64,000 nucleotides of DNA from Dyella mobilis. Lineage in GTDB: Bacteria; Pseudomonadota; Gammaproteobacteria; Xanthomonadales; Rhodanobacteraceae. The notes beneath the pieces are model-generated. The model had not been told where the DNA came from and did no database searches. It saw nothing but the letters and a program-made list of their open reading frames with translations. The stretch is from NCBI RefSeq assembly GCF_016904945.1, contig NZ_JADIKF010000040.1, forward strand, positions 124,001 through 188,000, written 5' to 3'. Made by a program: the position numbers and the translations under genes. Of the stretch, positions 40,463 to 49,057 are shown one piece after another (the first letter of the stretch is position 1; every line of letters begins with the position of its first letter).

Positions 40463-42850
40463 ATGACCGCTCCATCTTCATCCCCGTCAGCGCTACGCAT
40501 CCGCAAGGCCGCGGTGCTCGGTGCCGGCGTCATGGGCGCGCAGATCGCCGCGCACCTGACCAACGCCAACGTCGAGACCGTGCTGTTCGACCTGCCCGCG
40601 AAGGACGGCCCCAAGAGCGGCATCGCCCTGAAGGCGATCGAGAACCTGAAGAAGCTCTCCCCGGCCCCGCTGGCCGACAGCACCCGCGCGGCCGCCATCA
40701 TCCCGGCCAACTACGAGGACGACCTGGAGCACCTGAAGGACGTCGATCTGGTGATCGAAGCGATCGCCGAACGGATGGACTGGAAGCTGGATCTCTACAA
40801 GAAGATCGCTCCCTACGTCTCCAAGACCGCCGTGCTGGCCAGCAACACCTCGGGCCTGTCGATCAATGGCCTGGCCGAAGCCCTGCCGGAAGAAATGCGC
40901 CATCGCTTCACCGGCGTGCATTTCTTCAATCCGCCTCGTTACATGCACCTGGTCGAGCTGATCCCGACCCGGCTCACCAATAAAGATGTGCTGGCGGGCC
41001 TGGAAGCCTTCCTCACCACCACCGTCGGCAAGGGCGTGGTCTACGCCAAGGACACCCCGAACTTCATCGGCAACCGTATCGGCGTGTTCTCGATGCTGGC
41101 CACCATGCATCACACCGAGCAGTTCAAGCTCGGCTTCGACGTGGTGGATGCGCTGACCGGCCCGGCCGTGGGCCGTCCGAAGAGCGCCACCTACCGTACC
41201 GCCGACGTGGTCGGCCTGGACACCATGGCGCACGTGATCAAGACCATGGCCGACACCCTGGCCGATGATCCGTGGCACGCATACTTCAAAGCTCCGGTCT
41301 GGTTGAGCGGCCTGATCGAACAGGGCGCGCTGGGCCAGAAGACCGGCGCCGGCTTCTATCGCAAGGCGGGCAAGGACATCGTCGTGCTCGACGTCGCCAA
41401 GCGCGACTACCGCGCGTCCGAGCAGAAGGCTTCGGATGAAGTGGCTGCGATCCTCGCCATCAAGGATCCCGCCGAGAAGTTCGGCAAGCTGCGCGCTTCC
41501 AGCGATCCGCAGGCACAGTTCCTGTGGGCGACCTTCCGCGACCTGTTTCACTACACCGCCTATCACCTGGCCGACATTGCCGACACCGCGCGCGATGTCG
41601 ACTTCGCCATTCGCTGGGGCTACGGCTGGAAGCTCGGCCCGTTCGAAACCTGGCAGGCTGCCGGCTGGCAGCAGGTAGCCGGCTGGATCGCCGAAGACAT
41701 CGCCGCCGGCAAGGCCATGAGCAAGGCGCCGCTGCCGGCATGGGTCACCGATGGCCGCGCTGGCGTGCACGGCAAGGAAGGTTCCTGGTCCGCCGCGTCC
41801 AGCAGCTATAAGCCGCGCTCGCAGCATCCGGTCTACCAGCGCCAGCTGTTCCCCGATCCGATCCTCGGCGAGAAGTTCGACCAGGGCAGCACGGTGTGGG
41901 AGAACGACGGCGTGCGCCTATGGACGCTGGGCGACGACGGCGTCGGCATCATCTCGTTCAAGACCAAGATGAATACGGTCAACGACCAGGTGCTCGACGG
42001 TATCCAGCACGCCATCGGCATCGCCGAAGAAAAGCTCAAGGCTGTGGTGATCTGGCAGAACAGCGAACCCTTCTCTGCCGGCGCGGACCTGAAGGGCGCA
42101 CTGGGCTTGCTGCAGGCCGGCAAGATCAAGGACTTCGAAGCCATGGTCGCCAACTTCCAGCGCACCAGCATGTGCATCAAGCACTCGCTGGTACCGGTGG
42201 TGTCGGCGGTGCGCGGTCTTGCACTGGGTGGCGGCTGCGAATTCCAGATGCATTCGGCTCGCACGGTTGCGGCGCTGGAAAGCTACATCGGCCTGGTCGA
42301 AGCGGGCGTGGGCCTACTGCCGGCCGGTGGCGGCCTGCATGAACTGGCCGTGCGCGCTGCGCAGGCCAACCCGGCCGATCCGTTCGAATCACTGAAGAAG
42401 GTGTTCGAAACGGTCGCCATGGCCAAGGTTTCCGCCAGCGCACTGGAAGCCAAGCAGCTCGGCTTGCTGCGCGATAGCGACATCGTGGTGTTCAACGCCT
42501 ACGAACTGCTCTATGTGGCCAAGAAGGTTTCGCTCTCGCTGGCCGAGAGCGGTTACCGCCCGCCGCTGTACAACCGCAACGTTCCGGTGGCCGGCGATGT
42601 CGGCACCGCCACGTTCAAGGCATCGCTCGCCAACTTGCAGGCCGGTTATTTCGCTTCCGAACACGACGTCGCGATCGCCACCCGCATCGCCGACACCCTG
42701 TGCGGCGGCGCGATCGAGCGCGGTTCGCTGGTGGATGAGGAATGGCTGCTGGAACTGGAGCGCAAGCATTTCGTCGAGCTGGCGCAGACCGAAAAGACCC
42801 AGGCGCGCATCGCTCACACGATGACCACCGGCAAACCCTTGAGGAACTAA
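40463..42850 (+). CDS. fadN: 3-hydroxyacyl-CoA dehydrogenase / enoyl-CoA hydratase, FadN type
   Basis: A 795-residue bifunctional beta-oxidation enzyme. The dehydrogenase comes first: AAVLGAGVMGAQIAAH (residues 16-31) binds NAD, FTGVHFFNPPRYMHLVEL holds the catalytic His, and TPNFIGNRIG follows. The crotonase domain is C-terminal (PFSAGADLKGALGLL, RGLALGGGCEFQMHSA). This order is the reverse of E. coli FadB but matches Bacillus FadN (about 790 residues). It forms an operon with the TetR gene and fadA, its thiolase partner. Confidence 0.9.
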   Translation: MTAPSSSPSALRIRKAAVLGAGVMGAQIAAHLTNANVETVLFDLPAKDGPKSGIALKAIENLKKLSPAPLADSTRAAAIIPANYEDDLEHLKDVDLVIEAIAERMDWKLDLYKKIAPYVSKTAVLASNTSGLSINGLAEALPEEMRHRFTGVHFFNPPRYMHLVELIPTRLTNKDVLAGLEAFLTTTVGKGVVYAKDTPNFIGNRIGVFSMLATMHHTEQFKLGFDVVDALTGPAVGRPKSATYRTADVVGLDTMAHVIKTMADTLADDPWHAYFKAPVWLSGLIEQGALGQKTGAGFYRKAGKDIVVLDVAKRDYRASEQKASDEVAAILAIKDPAEKFGKLRASSDPQAQFLWATFRDLFHYTAYHLADIADTARDVDFAIRWGYGWKLGPFETWQAAGWQQVAGWIAEDIAAGKAMSKAPLPAWVTDGRAGVHGKEGSWSAASSSYKPRSQHPVYQRQLFPDPILGEKFDQGSTVWENDGVRLWTLGDDGVGIISFKTKMNTVNDQVLDGIQHAIGIAEEKLKAVVIWQNSEPFSAGADLKGALGLLQAGKIKDFEAMVANFQRTSMCIKHSLVPVVSAVRGLALGGGCEFQMHSARTVAALESYIGLVEAGVGLLPAGGGLHELAVRAAQANPADPFESLKKVFETVAMAKVSASALEAKQLGLLRDSDIVVFNAYELLYVAKKVSLSLAESGYRPPLYNRNVPVAGDVGTATFKASLANLQAGYFASEHDVAIATRIADTLCGGAIERGSLVDEEWLLELERKHFVELAQTEKTQARIAHTMTTGKPLRN

Positions 42851-42989
42851 ACGCTCGTCGCCCCGGCGAAGGCCGGGGTCCAGCGACTTTCGCACGCACC
42901 ACAAAGACACTGGTTCCCGGCCTTCGCCGGGACGACGAACAAACCAAACGGCGTCGCTGCACTCTGCGCGACGCCACGGAGCCAAGACC
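42851..42989. repeat. 28-base inverted repeat between fadN and fadA
   Basis: The arm at 42856-42883 and the arm at 42910-42937 are inverted copies matching at 25 of 28 positions, with a 26-base spacer. The core is CCCGGCGAAGGCCGGG, itself nearly palindromic. It is a common proteobacterial extragenic repeat and lies within the fadN-fadA transcript. Confidence 0.75.
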
Positions 42990-44195
42990 ATGACCAAGCA
43001 AGTGCAAGACGCCTACATCGTCGCCGCCACCCGCACCCCGGTAGGCAAAGCGCCGCGCGGCGTATTCCGCAACACCCGTCCCGACGACATGCTCGCCCAC
43101 GTCATCCGCGCCGTGATGGCGCAGGCGCCGGGCATCGATCCGCATCGCATCGGCGACGTGATCATCGGTTGCGCCATGCCGGAAGCCGAGCAAGGCATGA
43201 ACGTGGCGCGCATCGGCCTGCTGCTGGCCGGCCTGCCCGACACCGTGCCCGGCGTCACCGTCAACCGCTTCTGCTCGTCCGGCCTGCAGGCCGTGGCGAT
43301 GGCGGCCGACCGCATCCGTCTGGGCGAAGCCGACCTGATGCTGGCCGGCGGTACCGAGAGCATGAGCATGGTGCCGATGATGGGCCACAAGGTGGCGATG
43401 AATCCGGCCATCTTCGACAACGAGCACATCGGCATCGCCTACGGCATGGGCATCACCGCCGAGAACGTGGCCAAGCAGTGGAAGGTGTCGCGCGACGCGC
43501 AGGACGCCTTTGCCGCGCAAAGCCACGAACGCGCGCTGGCCGCAATCAAGGCCGGCGAGTTCAAGGACGAAATCACCCCGTTCCAGCTCGACGATCACTA
43601 TCCCGACCTGGCTACCCGCGGCATCAAGGCCGACAGCCGCGTGATCGACACCGACGAAGGCCCGCGCGCCGGCAGCACGCCGGATGTCCTGGGCAAGCTC
43701 AAGACGGTGTTCCGCAACGGCCAGTTCGGCGGCACCGTTACCGCCGGCAACTCCTCACAGACCTCCGACGGCGCCGGCGCTGTGCTGCTGGCCAGCGAGC
43801 AGGCGATCAAGGATTACAACCTTACCCCGCTGGCCCGCTTCGTCGGTTACTCGGTGGCCGGCGTGCGTCCGGACATCATGGGCATCGGTCCCAAGGAAGC
43901 GATTCCGAAGGTGCTCAGGCAGACCGGCATCACCCAGGACCAGCTCGACTGGATCGAACTCAACGAGGCCTTTGCCGCGCAGGCACTGGCCGTGATGGGC
44001 GACCTCAAGCTGGATCCGACCAAGGTCAATCCGCTGGGTGGCGCCATTGCTCTCGGGCATCCGCTGGGCGCCACTGGTGCGGTTCGCGTCGCCACCTTGC
44101 TGCACGGCCTGCGCCGCCGCAAACAGAAGTACGGCATGGTAACGATGTGCATCGGTACCGGCATGGGCGCTGCAGGGATTTTCGAAGCAGTCTGA
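42990..44195 (+). CDS. fadA: Acetyl-CoA C-acyltransferase (3-ketoacyl-CoA thiolase)
   Basis: A 401-residue thiolase that cleaves 3-ketoacyl-CoA to acetyl-CoA and a shortened acyl-CoA. The nucleophile Cys95 is in VNRFCSSGLQ; NEAFAAQALAV, GGAIALGHPLGATGA and MCIGTGMGAAGIFE supply the catalytic His and the second Cys. It completes the beta-oxidation cycle with FadN. A strong terminator follows. Confidence 0.95.
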   Translation: MTKQVQDAYIVAATRTPVGKAPRGVFRNTRPDDMLAHVIRAVMAQAPGIDPHRIGDVIIGCAMPEAEQGMNVARIGLLLAGLPDTVPGVTVNRFCSSGLQAVAMAADRIRLGEADLMLAGGTESMSMVPMMGHKVAMNPAIFDNEHIGIAYGMGITAENVAKQWKVSRDAQDAFAAQSHERALAAIKAGEFKDEITPFQLDDHYPDLATRGIKADSRVIDTDEGPRAGSTPDVLGKLKTVFRNGQFGGTVTAGNSSQTSDGAGAVLLASEQAIKDYNLTPLARFVGYSVAGVRPDIMGIGPKEAIPKVLRQTGITQDQLDWIELNEAFAAQALAVMGDLKLDPTKVNPLGGAIALGHPLGATGAVRVATLLHGLRRRKQKYGMVTMCIGTGMGAAGIFEAV

Positions 44196-44219
44196 TCTGC
44201 GCATTCTGATGCGTAACGA

Positions 44220-44256
44220 AAAACGGCGCCTGCTTCCAGGCGCCGTTTGTTTTCCT
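44220..44256. terminator. Bidirectional intrinsic terminator after fadA
   Basis: AACGGCGCCTG (44223-44233) and CAGGCGCCGTT (44238-44248) form a perfect 11-base stem with loop CTTC. On the plus strand TTTGTTTT follows, and on the minus strand TTTTTC follows, so it can end both fadA and the convergent lipoprotein gene. Confidence 0.9.
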
Positions 44257-44259
44257 GCA

Positions 44260-44943
44260 TTACCAGCTTCGTCCATCCGTAACCCGGAAAGGCGTGTCGC
44301 CGTACGCCGGCCAACCATGCCAGCTGCTTTGCTTGCTCCCCCCCGCCTCGACGACGAATAGCACGGCGCCGGCTTCCAACGTCGAGGTTTGCTCGCTAAC
44401 AACCAACCCACCGCGAGAAGTTCGCGCGAAATCGCGCACGATTTTATTGGTGCTTCGCCCGGGAAGATCGCCGGCATCGTTGTACTTGGCCACCATGCGT
44501 GCGACGCCCTGGACACACTGGAATTGCGCCCCCCAGGGCATCACGAAACGATCGACGTGATCCTGGTAATAGATGGCGACATCCACGCCCTGGCCGCCTT
44601 TGGGAACGTTCAATTCAACGTATTGAATGCCCTTTGAGCCGGAATCGGGCATCGGGTGCTTTGCCCAGCGGGCCAACGTGGGACCAAGCTGCTCGGCCCA
44701 CAGGATGACGGGCTCGCGCGCTTCGGGTGGCTTGATCGCATCAACTCCGGCATTGCTATATCTGCCCGTCAGCTCAGAACAATCGGAGGTCGGGCGCAGG
44801 CTTCCCCAGTCATTGGGATAAGGGGTTATGGCCTTGGTAAAGATGAGGCATGAAGACAGCGAAACCGCGAGGGATATGCCAAGCAAGAAGCGGAGGGGCA
44901 CTCTGAAACGTGCGATGTGCCCAACGACCCGACGTGAAGTCAT
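44260..44943 (-). CDS. Putative lipoprotein of unknown function
   Basis: A 227-residue protein that I do not recognise. A basic N-terminus, a hydrophobic helix and a lipobox-like LSSC at residues 29-32 suggest an exported lipoprotein. The rest is a single domain with no repeats; PYPNDWGSLRP, YVELNVPKGGQGVDVAIYYQ and a Ser/Gly-rich C-terminus are visible. It shares a terminator with fadA and has no operon partner. Its GC content looks lower than that of fadA. Confidence 0.6.
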   Translation of the reverse strand: MTSRRVVGHIARFRVPLRFLLGISLAVSLSSCLIFTKAITPYPNDWGSLRPTSDCSELTGRYSNAGVDAIKPPEAREPVILWAEQLGPTLARWAKHPMPDSGSKGIQYVELNVPKGGQGVDVAIYYQDHVDRFVMPWGAQFQCVQGVARMVAKYNDAGDLPGRSTNKIVRDFARTSRGGLVVSEQTSTLEAGAVLFVVEAGGSKQSSWHGWPAYGDTPFRVTDGRSW

Positions 44944-45204
44944 TTATCCACCCATGGAAACCGGATTCCCTGAAGTCGACGATTATCGCAAGACGGCCGC
45001 TTTTAGCTATCCCGCACGCCTCCCGTTCCGGGCCAGATGAATCAATGTCGACAAACGTGCCGACCTGCTCTTGTAACAACTTTCTAACAGGCGAATAATA
45101 GAGATGTTGCGGCGCACAACCCCAGTGTGCCGCCGTTTCGAGCGTTCTCGTTGATCCTCGCGTCAGCCTGACGCAGGCGAGCTGCGCTCGTCCAGGAAAT
45201 CCGC
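44944..45204 (+). promoter_or_regulatory. Spacer with possible promoter for the MFS gene
   Basis: 261 bases without a convincing gene. TTGTAA (45071-45076) and AATAAT (45094-45099) are 17 bases apart and form a plausible, not strong, promoter for the transporter at 45205. Confidence 0.35.
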
Positions 45205-46659
45205 GTGTCCGTGCCGATCGAGGAAAAGGTTGACGCTCCGGTGGCATCCCAACCGGCGTATCCCGATTACCGCGTCATTTCCCTGATCGTCGGCTGCGCC
45301 ATCTTCCTCGAGCAAATGGACGGTACGGTACTGGCAACCGCCCTGCCGACCATGGCGCACGATTTCGGTGTTACCGCGCCGGCCATGAGCGTGGCGGTAA
45401 CCAGTTACCTGCTGGCGCTGGCCATTCTGATTCCGGTGAGCGGCACGATTTCAGACCGCTTTGGCACCAAGCGCGTGTTCAACAGTTCGATGGTGGTGTT
45501 CATCATCGGCTCGATCCTGTGCTCGCTCACCCACAGCCTGCCGGCCATGGTGGCTGCACGCCTGCTGCAAGGTACCGGCGGCGCGATGATGGCGCCGGTG
45601 GGGCGGCTGATCATCCTGCGCACGGTGGAACGCCGCCACCTGGTGTCTTCCATGATGTGGACGCTGATCCCGGCGGTGCTGGGCACCATGGCCGGGCCGC
45701 CGCTTGGCGGCTTCATCGTGCAATACCTCGACTGGCGCTGGATTTTCTACATCAACCTGCCGATCGGCGTACTCGGCTTCTGGCTGGTGCGGCGATACGT
45801 TCCCGTCGTGCACAGCACCGGCAAGCCTGCGCCGTTCGATTGGCTGGGTTTTTCCCTGTGCAGTATCGGGCTGGGATGCCTGCTGTTCGGGTTGGAGAGC
45901 TTTGGCGAAAACACCGATCTGCGCAACGCGTTCATGCTCGTGGCGATCGGCGCGGCGGCGTGCGTGGCCTATGTCAGGCATGCGAAGCGACGCGCTCACC
46001 CGGCGGTGGACTTGACCCTGTTGCGGATCGATTCGTTTCGGTTGTCAGTCATCTCCGGTTCGCTGATGCGCATCACCCAGGGCGCCCAGCCATTCCTGCT
46101 GCCGCTGTTGCTGCAAATCGGCCTGGGTTTCTCTGCCCTGCACAGCGGCCAGCTCATCCTGGCGATCTCGCTGGGGGCATTGCTAGCGCGTGCCATCACC
46201 ACCCGCCTGTTGCGCTGGATCGGCTTTCGCCGTGCGATGGTCTACAACGGCGTACTGGCCAGCCTCAGCTATGCGGTTTGCGCTTTTTTCCAGGCCGACT
46301 GGCCGTTCTGGCTGATGTTCGGGCTGCTGATGATTTGCGGCGTCGTCATGTCGATCCAGTTCACCGCATACAACACCATTGCCTACGAAGCCGTGCCGAC
46401 CGATCGCATGAGCGCGGCCAACAGCTTCTATTCCACCTTGCAGCAATTGATGCTGTCGATCGGTGTGTGTTGCGGCGCATTGATCCTAAAAATCGCCATG
46501 GCCACCAGCCACAACAGCGAGCCCAGTCGCATCAATTTTTCGGTGGCCTTTCTGGTTGTCACCGCCATTTCGCTCAGCTCCACGCGCTGGCACCGGTCCT
46601 TTGCGCCCGATGCCGGACACGAGTTGAGCGGACATCGGCACCGCGCAGGCGATCACTAA
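45205..46659 (+). CDS. MFS transporter, DHA2 / HsrA-like
   Basis: A 484-residue drug:proton antiporter-type MFS with about 13-14 hydrophobic segments. FLEQMDGTVLATALPTMAHDFG near the N-terminus, ISDRFGTKRVF between helices 2 and 3, and LLQGTGGAMMAPVGRLII with the antiporter motif C-like PLGGFIVQYLDWRWIFYINLPIG are DHA2 marks. It starts GTG at 45205. The substrate is unknown. A close paralogue lies at 54077. Confidence 0.82.
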   Translation: MSVPIEEKVDAPVASQPAYPDYRVISLIVGCAIFLEQMDGTVLATALPTMAHDFGVTAPAMSVAVTSYLLALAILIPVSGTISDRFGTKRVFNSSMVVFIIGSILCSLTHSLPAMVAARLLQGTGGAMMAPVGRLIILRTVERRHLVSSMMWTLIPAVLGTMAGPPLGGFIVQYLDWRWIFYINLPIGVLGFWLVRRYVPVVHSTGKPAPFDWLGFSLCSIGLGCLLFGLESFGENTDLRNAFMLVAIGAAACVAYVRHAKRRAHPAVDLTLLRIDSFRLSVISGSLMRITQGAQPFLLPLLLQIGLGFSALHSGQLILAISLGALLARAITTRLLRWIGFRRAMVYNGVLASLSYAVCAFFQADWPFWLMFGLLMICGVVMSIQFTAYNTIAYEAVPTDRMSAANSFYSTLQQLMLSIGVCCGALILKIAMATSHNSEPSRINFSVAFLVVTAISLSSTRWHRSFAPDAGHELSGHRHRAGDH

Positions 46660-46683
46660 AAGCGCGGCAGCCTGAGGAGTAAG

Positions 46684-46708
46684 GCCAGGGACACACTGTT
46701 TCCCTGGC
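46684..46708 (+). terminator. Hairpin after the MFS gene
   Basis: GCCAGGGA (46684-46691) pairs with TCCCTGGC (46701-46708), with loop CACACTGTT, 24 bases after the MFS stop. No T-run follows, so termination would be weak. Confidence 0.35.
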
Positions 46709-46775
46709 GAGAGTTCTGCATCGCCGCGCGCAGGCTTATCTTGTACGGCATCCGAACTGTCCATCAGGTGCTCTC

Positions 46776-47477
46776 ATGATCGAACGACGCTCTTTCGACA
46801 GCCTTGGCGGCGCCGACCACGGTTGGCTCAAGGCCAAGCATCATTTTTCCTTTTCCAGTTATCACGACGGCCTGCGCATGGGCTGGGGTGCGCTGCGTGT
46901 GTGGAATGACGACAGCATCGCCTCGAACACCGGCTTTCCGCCGCATCCGCATGCGGACATGGAAATCATCACCTATGTACGCGAAGGCGCCATCACGCAT
47001 CGCGACAGCCTGGGCAATGAAGGCCGTACCGAGGCGGGAGACGTACAGGTGATGAGCGCCGGCAGCGGCATCACGCACAGCGAGTACAACCTCGAATCGG
47101 ACACTACCCGCATCTTCCAGATATGGATCATTCCGGACGAGCGCGGCCAGGCTCCGTCGTGGGGTGCCAAACCCTTTCCCACGGGAGAACGTTCCGGACG
47201 CTTCGTACCGCTGGCCAGCGGATTCAAGGAAGACGCCGACGCCCTGCCCTTGCGCACCAACGCGCGCGTGCTCGGCGCCACACTCAAGGCCGGCGAAACC
47301 GCCACGTATGCCTTGGGCAAGCGTCGCTATGCGTATCTGGTGCCGGCCAAGGGCTCGGTGGAGCTCAACGGCTTGAAGATCAACGAGCGCGACGGTGCCG
47401 CCATACTCGACGAGCCGGTGCTGGAAGTGAAAGCACTGGAAGACGTCGAACTGGTGCTGGTCGATACGGCACCCTGA
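46776..47477 (+). CDS. Pirin-family protein (YhhW-like quercetinase)
   Basis: A 233-residue bicupin. The N-terminal cupin contains FPPHPHADMEIITYV and AGSGITHSEYN, whose His and Glu bind the metal; DTTRIFQIWIIP and a second cupin without metal ligands follow. The closest described group is E. coli YhhW, which oxidises quercetin in vitro. The physiological role is uncertain. It stands 91 bases before the quinone oxidoreductase on the same strand. Confidence 0.87.
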   Translation: MIERRSFDSLGGADHGWLKAKHHFSFSSYHDGLRMGWGALRVWNDDSIASNTGFPPHPHADMEIITYVREGAITHRDSLGNEGRTEAGDVQVMSAGSGITHSEYNLESDTTRIFQIWIIPDERGQAPSWGAKPFPTGERSGRFVPLASGFKEDADALPLRTNARVLGATLKAGETATYALGKRRYAYLVPAKGSVELNGLKINERDGAAILDEPVLEVKALEDVELVLVDTAP

Positions 47478-47522
47478 CAGCCCCTTGTACTCGGTGCGTG
47501 CGCACCCATAGTCAGGCGATCC

Positions 47523-47549
47523 GCCGCGTGCCCTGGAACGGCACGCGGC
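47523..47549 (+). promoter_or_regulatory. GC-rich hairpin just before the quinone oxidoreductase gene
   Basis: GCCGCGTGCC (47523-47532) and GGCACGCGGC (47540-47549) form a perfect ten-base stem with loop CTGGAAC. It ends 19 bases before the ATG at 47569, and GAGGGA lies between. It could slow read-through from the pirin gene or affect translation. Confidence 0.5.
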
Positions 47550-47568
47550 TTGCGAGGGACTGAAGACT

Positions 47569-48576
47569 ATGACATCCATGCAAGCGATCGAAATCAGCCA
47601 CTTCGGCGGACCCGAAGTATTGCGGCTGGTGCAACGGCCGGTACCGCAGCCCGGCCCAGGCGAAGTGCTCATCAAGGTTGCCGCTTCAGGCATCAACCGC
47701 CCGGACGTATTTCAACGCGCCGGCCATTACGCGCCGCCTCCCGGAGCATCCGACCTGCCCGGCCTGGAAGTCGCGGGCGAGCTGATCGACGGCGATTTCA
47801 GCAGCGGCAATCCGTTTGGCCTCAAGCGCGGCGACGCGGTATGCGCGTTGCTGGCCGGCGGCGGCTACGCCGAGTACGCCGTGGTGCCGCTGGGCCAATG
47901 CCTGCCCGTGCCACAAGGGTTGAGCGTGCTTGAAGCGGCTTCGCTGCCGGAAAACTACTTTACGGTGTGGAGCAACGTGTTCGACCGCGGCGGCCTGGGG
48001 CGAAGCGAAGACGGTTCGCCCGAGAGCCTGCTGGTGCAGGGCGGCTCCAGTGGCATCGGCGTTACGGCCATCCAATTGGCACGTGCTCTGGGGCATCCGG
48101 TATTCGCCACCGCCGGCAGCGATGAAAAATGCCGCGCATGTGAAACGCTCGGCGCACGCGCCATCAACTATCGCACCGAAGACTTTGTCGAGCGCATCAA
48201 GAACTGGACCGACGGCCGCGGCGTAGACGTGATCCTGGACATGGTGGCTGGCGACTACATCGGACGCGAGCTGGAATCGCTCGCCGAAGATGGACGCCTT
48301 GTCATCATCGCAACGCTCGGCGGCGCGAACGCCTCCTTTGATGCCGCCAAACTGATGCATCGCCGCCAGACTGTCACCGGCTCCACGTTGCGCAAGCGTT
48401 CCACAGCCTTCAAGGCAGCCATCGCCAACGAGCTTTACGAACGCGTCTGGCCGCTATTTGCCGAGCGCAAACTTCGGCCGGTCATCCACGAAGTTTTCCC
48501 TGCCGCCGACGCCGCTGCCGCCCACGCATTGATGGAAAGCAGTACACACATCGGGAAAATCATGCTGCGATGGTAG
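47569..48576 (+). CDS. NAD(P)H:quinone oxidoreductase, zeta-crystallin/PIG3 type MDR
   Basis: A 335-residue zinc-independent medium-chain dehydrogenase. GEVLIKVAASGINRPDV, PGLEVAGELI, LVQGGSSGIGVTAIQLARALG (NADPH site) and DMVAGDYIGRELESL match the PIG3/QOR group. It reduces quinones or enones with NADPH. The pirin neighbour suggests shared response to phenolics or oxidative stress, an inference. Confidence 0.88.
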   Translation: MTSMQAIEISHFGGPEVLRLVQRPVPQPGPGEVLIKVAASGINRPDVFQRAGHYAPPPGASDLPGLEVAGELIDGDFSSGNPFGLKRGDAVCALLAGGGYAEYAVVPLGQCLPVPQGLSVLEAASLPENYFTVWSNVFDRGGLGRSEDGSPESLLVQGGSSGIGVTAIQLARALGHPVFATAGSDEKCRACETLGARAINYRTEDFVERIKNWTDGRGVDVILDMVAGDYIGRELESLAEDGRLVIIATLGGANASFDAAKLMHRRQTVTGSTLRKRSTAFKAAIANELYERVWPLFAERKLRPVIHEVFPAADAAAAHALMESSTHIGKIMLRW

Positions 48577-48582
48577 ATCGCC

Positions 48583-48609
48583 GACCATCGCGGCATGTCG
48601 CCGATGGTC
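48583..48609. terminator. Alternating palindromes after the quinone oxidoreductase
   Basis: GACCATCG (48583-48590) pairs with CGATGGTC (48602-48609). An alternative pairing, GCGATGGT (48567-48574) with ACCATCGC (48584-48591), overlaps the stop codon. The structure separates two convergent genes but lacks a T-run. Confidence 0.35.
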
Positions 48610-48666
48610 GAACCGGCCAATGCCTCGTCGGTGCTGCACGGGCTGCGCGAATAGCACAGGAAGGCC

Positions 48667-48924
48667 CTAGGAACCGCTCTTCTTTTTAGGGCCTTTGGCA
48701 CGCTCCACTGCGTACTTGGCTGCCGATTCCGCAACGGCGCGCGCCGAGGGATAAGTCGAGCCCTCACAAGAACGCAACCAGCCTTCCGCCGTGCGCTTTT
48801 GCTGTTGCGGCGACTGGAACATGAAGTCATTGAGCTGATCCATGAAGACGTCGCGCTGTGTTTTGCTAAGCGTGCTGTACCCGAGCAGCACGGTAGAGAC
48901 GGCGGTGTCTTGCGGCTCGTCCAT
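48667..48924 (-). CDS. Small hypothetical protein
   Basis: An 85-residue cytoplasmic protein that I do not recognise. It is helical, with STLSKTQRDVFMDQLNDFMF, and ends in a Lys-rich tail (AKGPKKKSGS). The start at 48924 follows AAGG by five bases; a start nine codons upstream lacks a site. The last codons and stop lie inside an inverted repeat (AAGGCCCTA 48661-48669 / TAGGGCCTT 48687-48695). Confidence 0.55.
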   Translation of the reverse strand: MDEPQDTAVSTVLLGYSTLSKTQRDVFMDQLNDFMFQSPQQQKRTAEGWLRSCEGSTYPSARAVAESAAKYAVERAKGPKKKSGS

Positions 48925-49057
48925 AAATCCCTTGTGTACGTAAAACGCCAATTGGAGATAGGCCCCGACTGAACAAAGGCTATCTACATACAGAACGATC
49001 CGCTATAGGACGTTGCCTATCGAATCCTAAGTTTAGGCGTACATTACGTAGGGTTTT

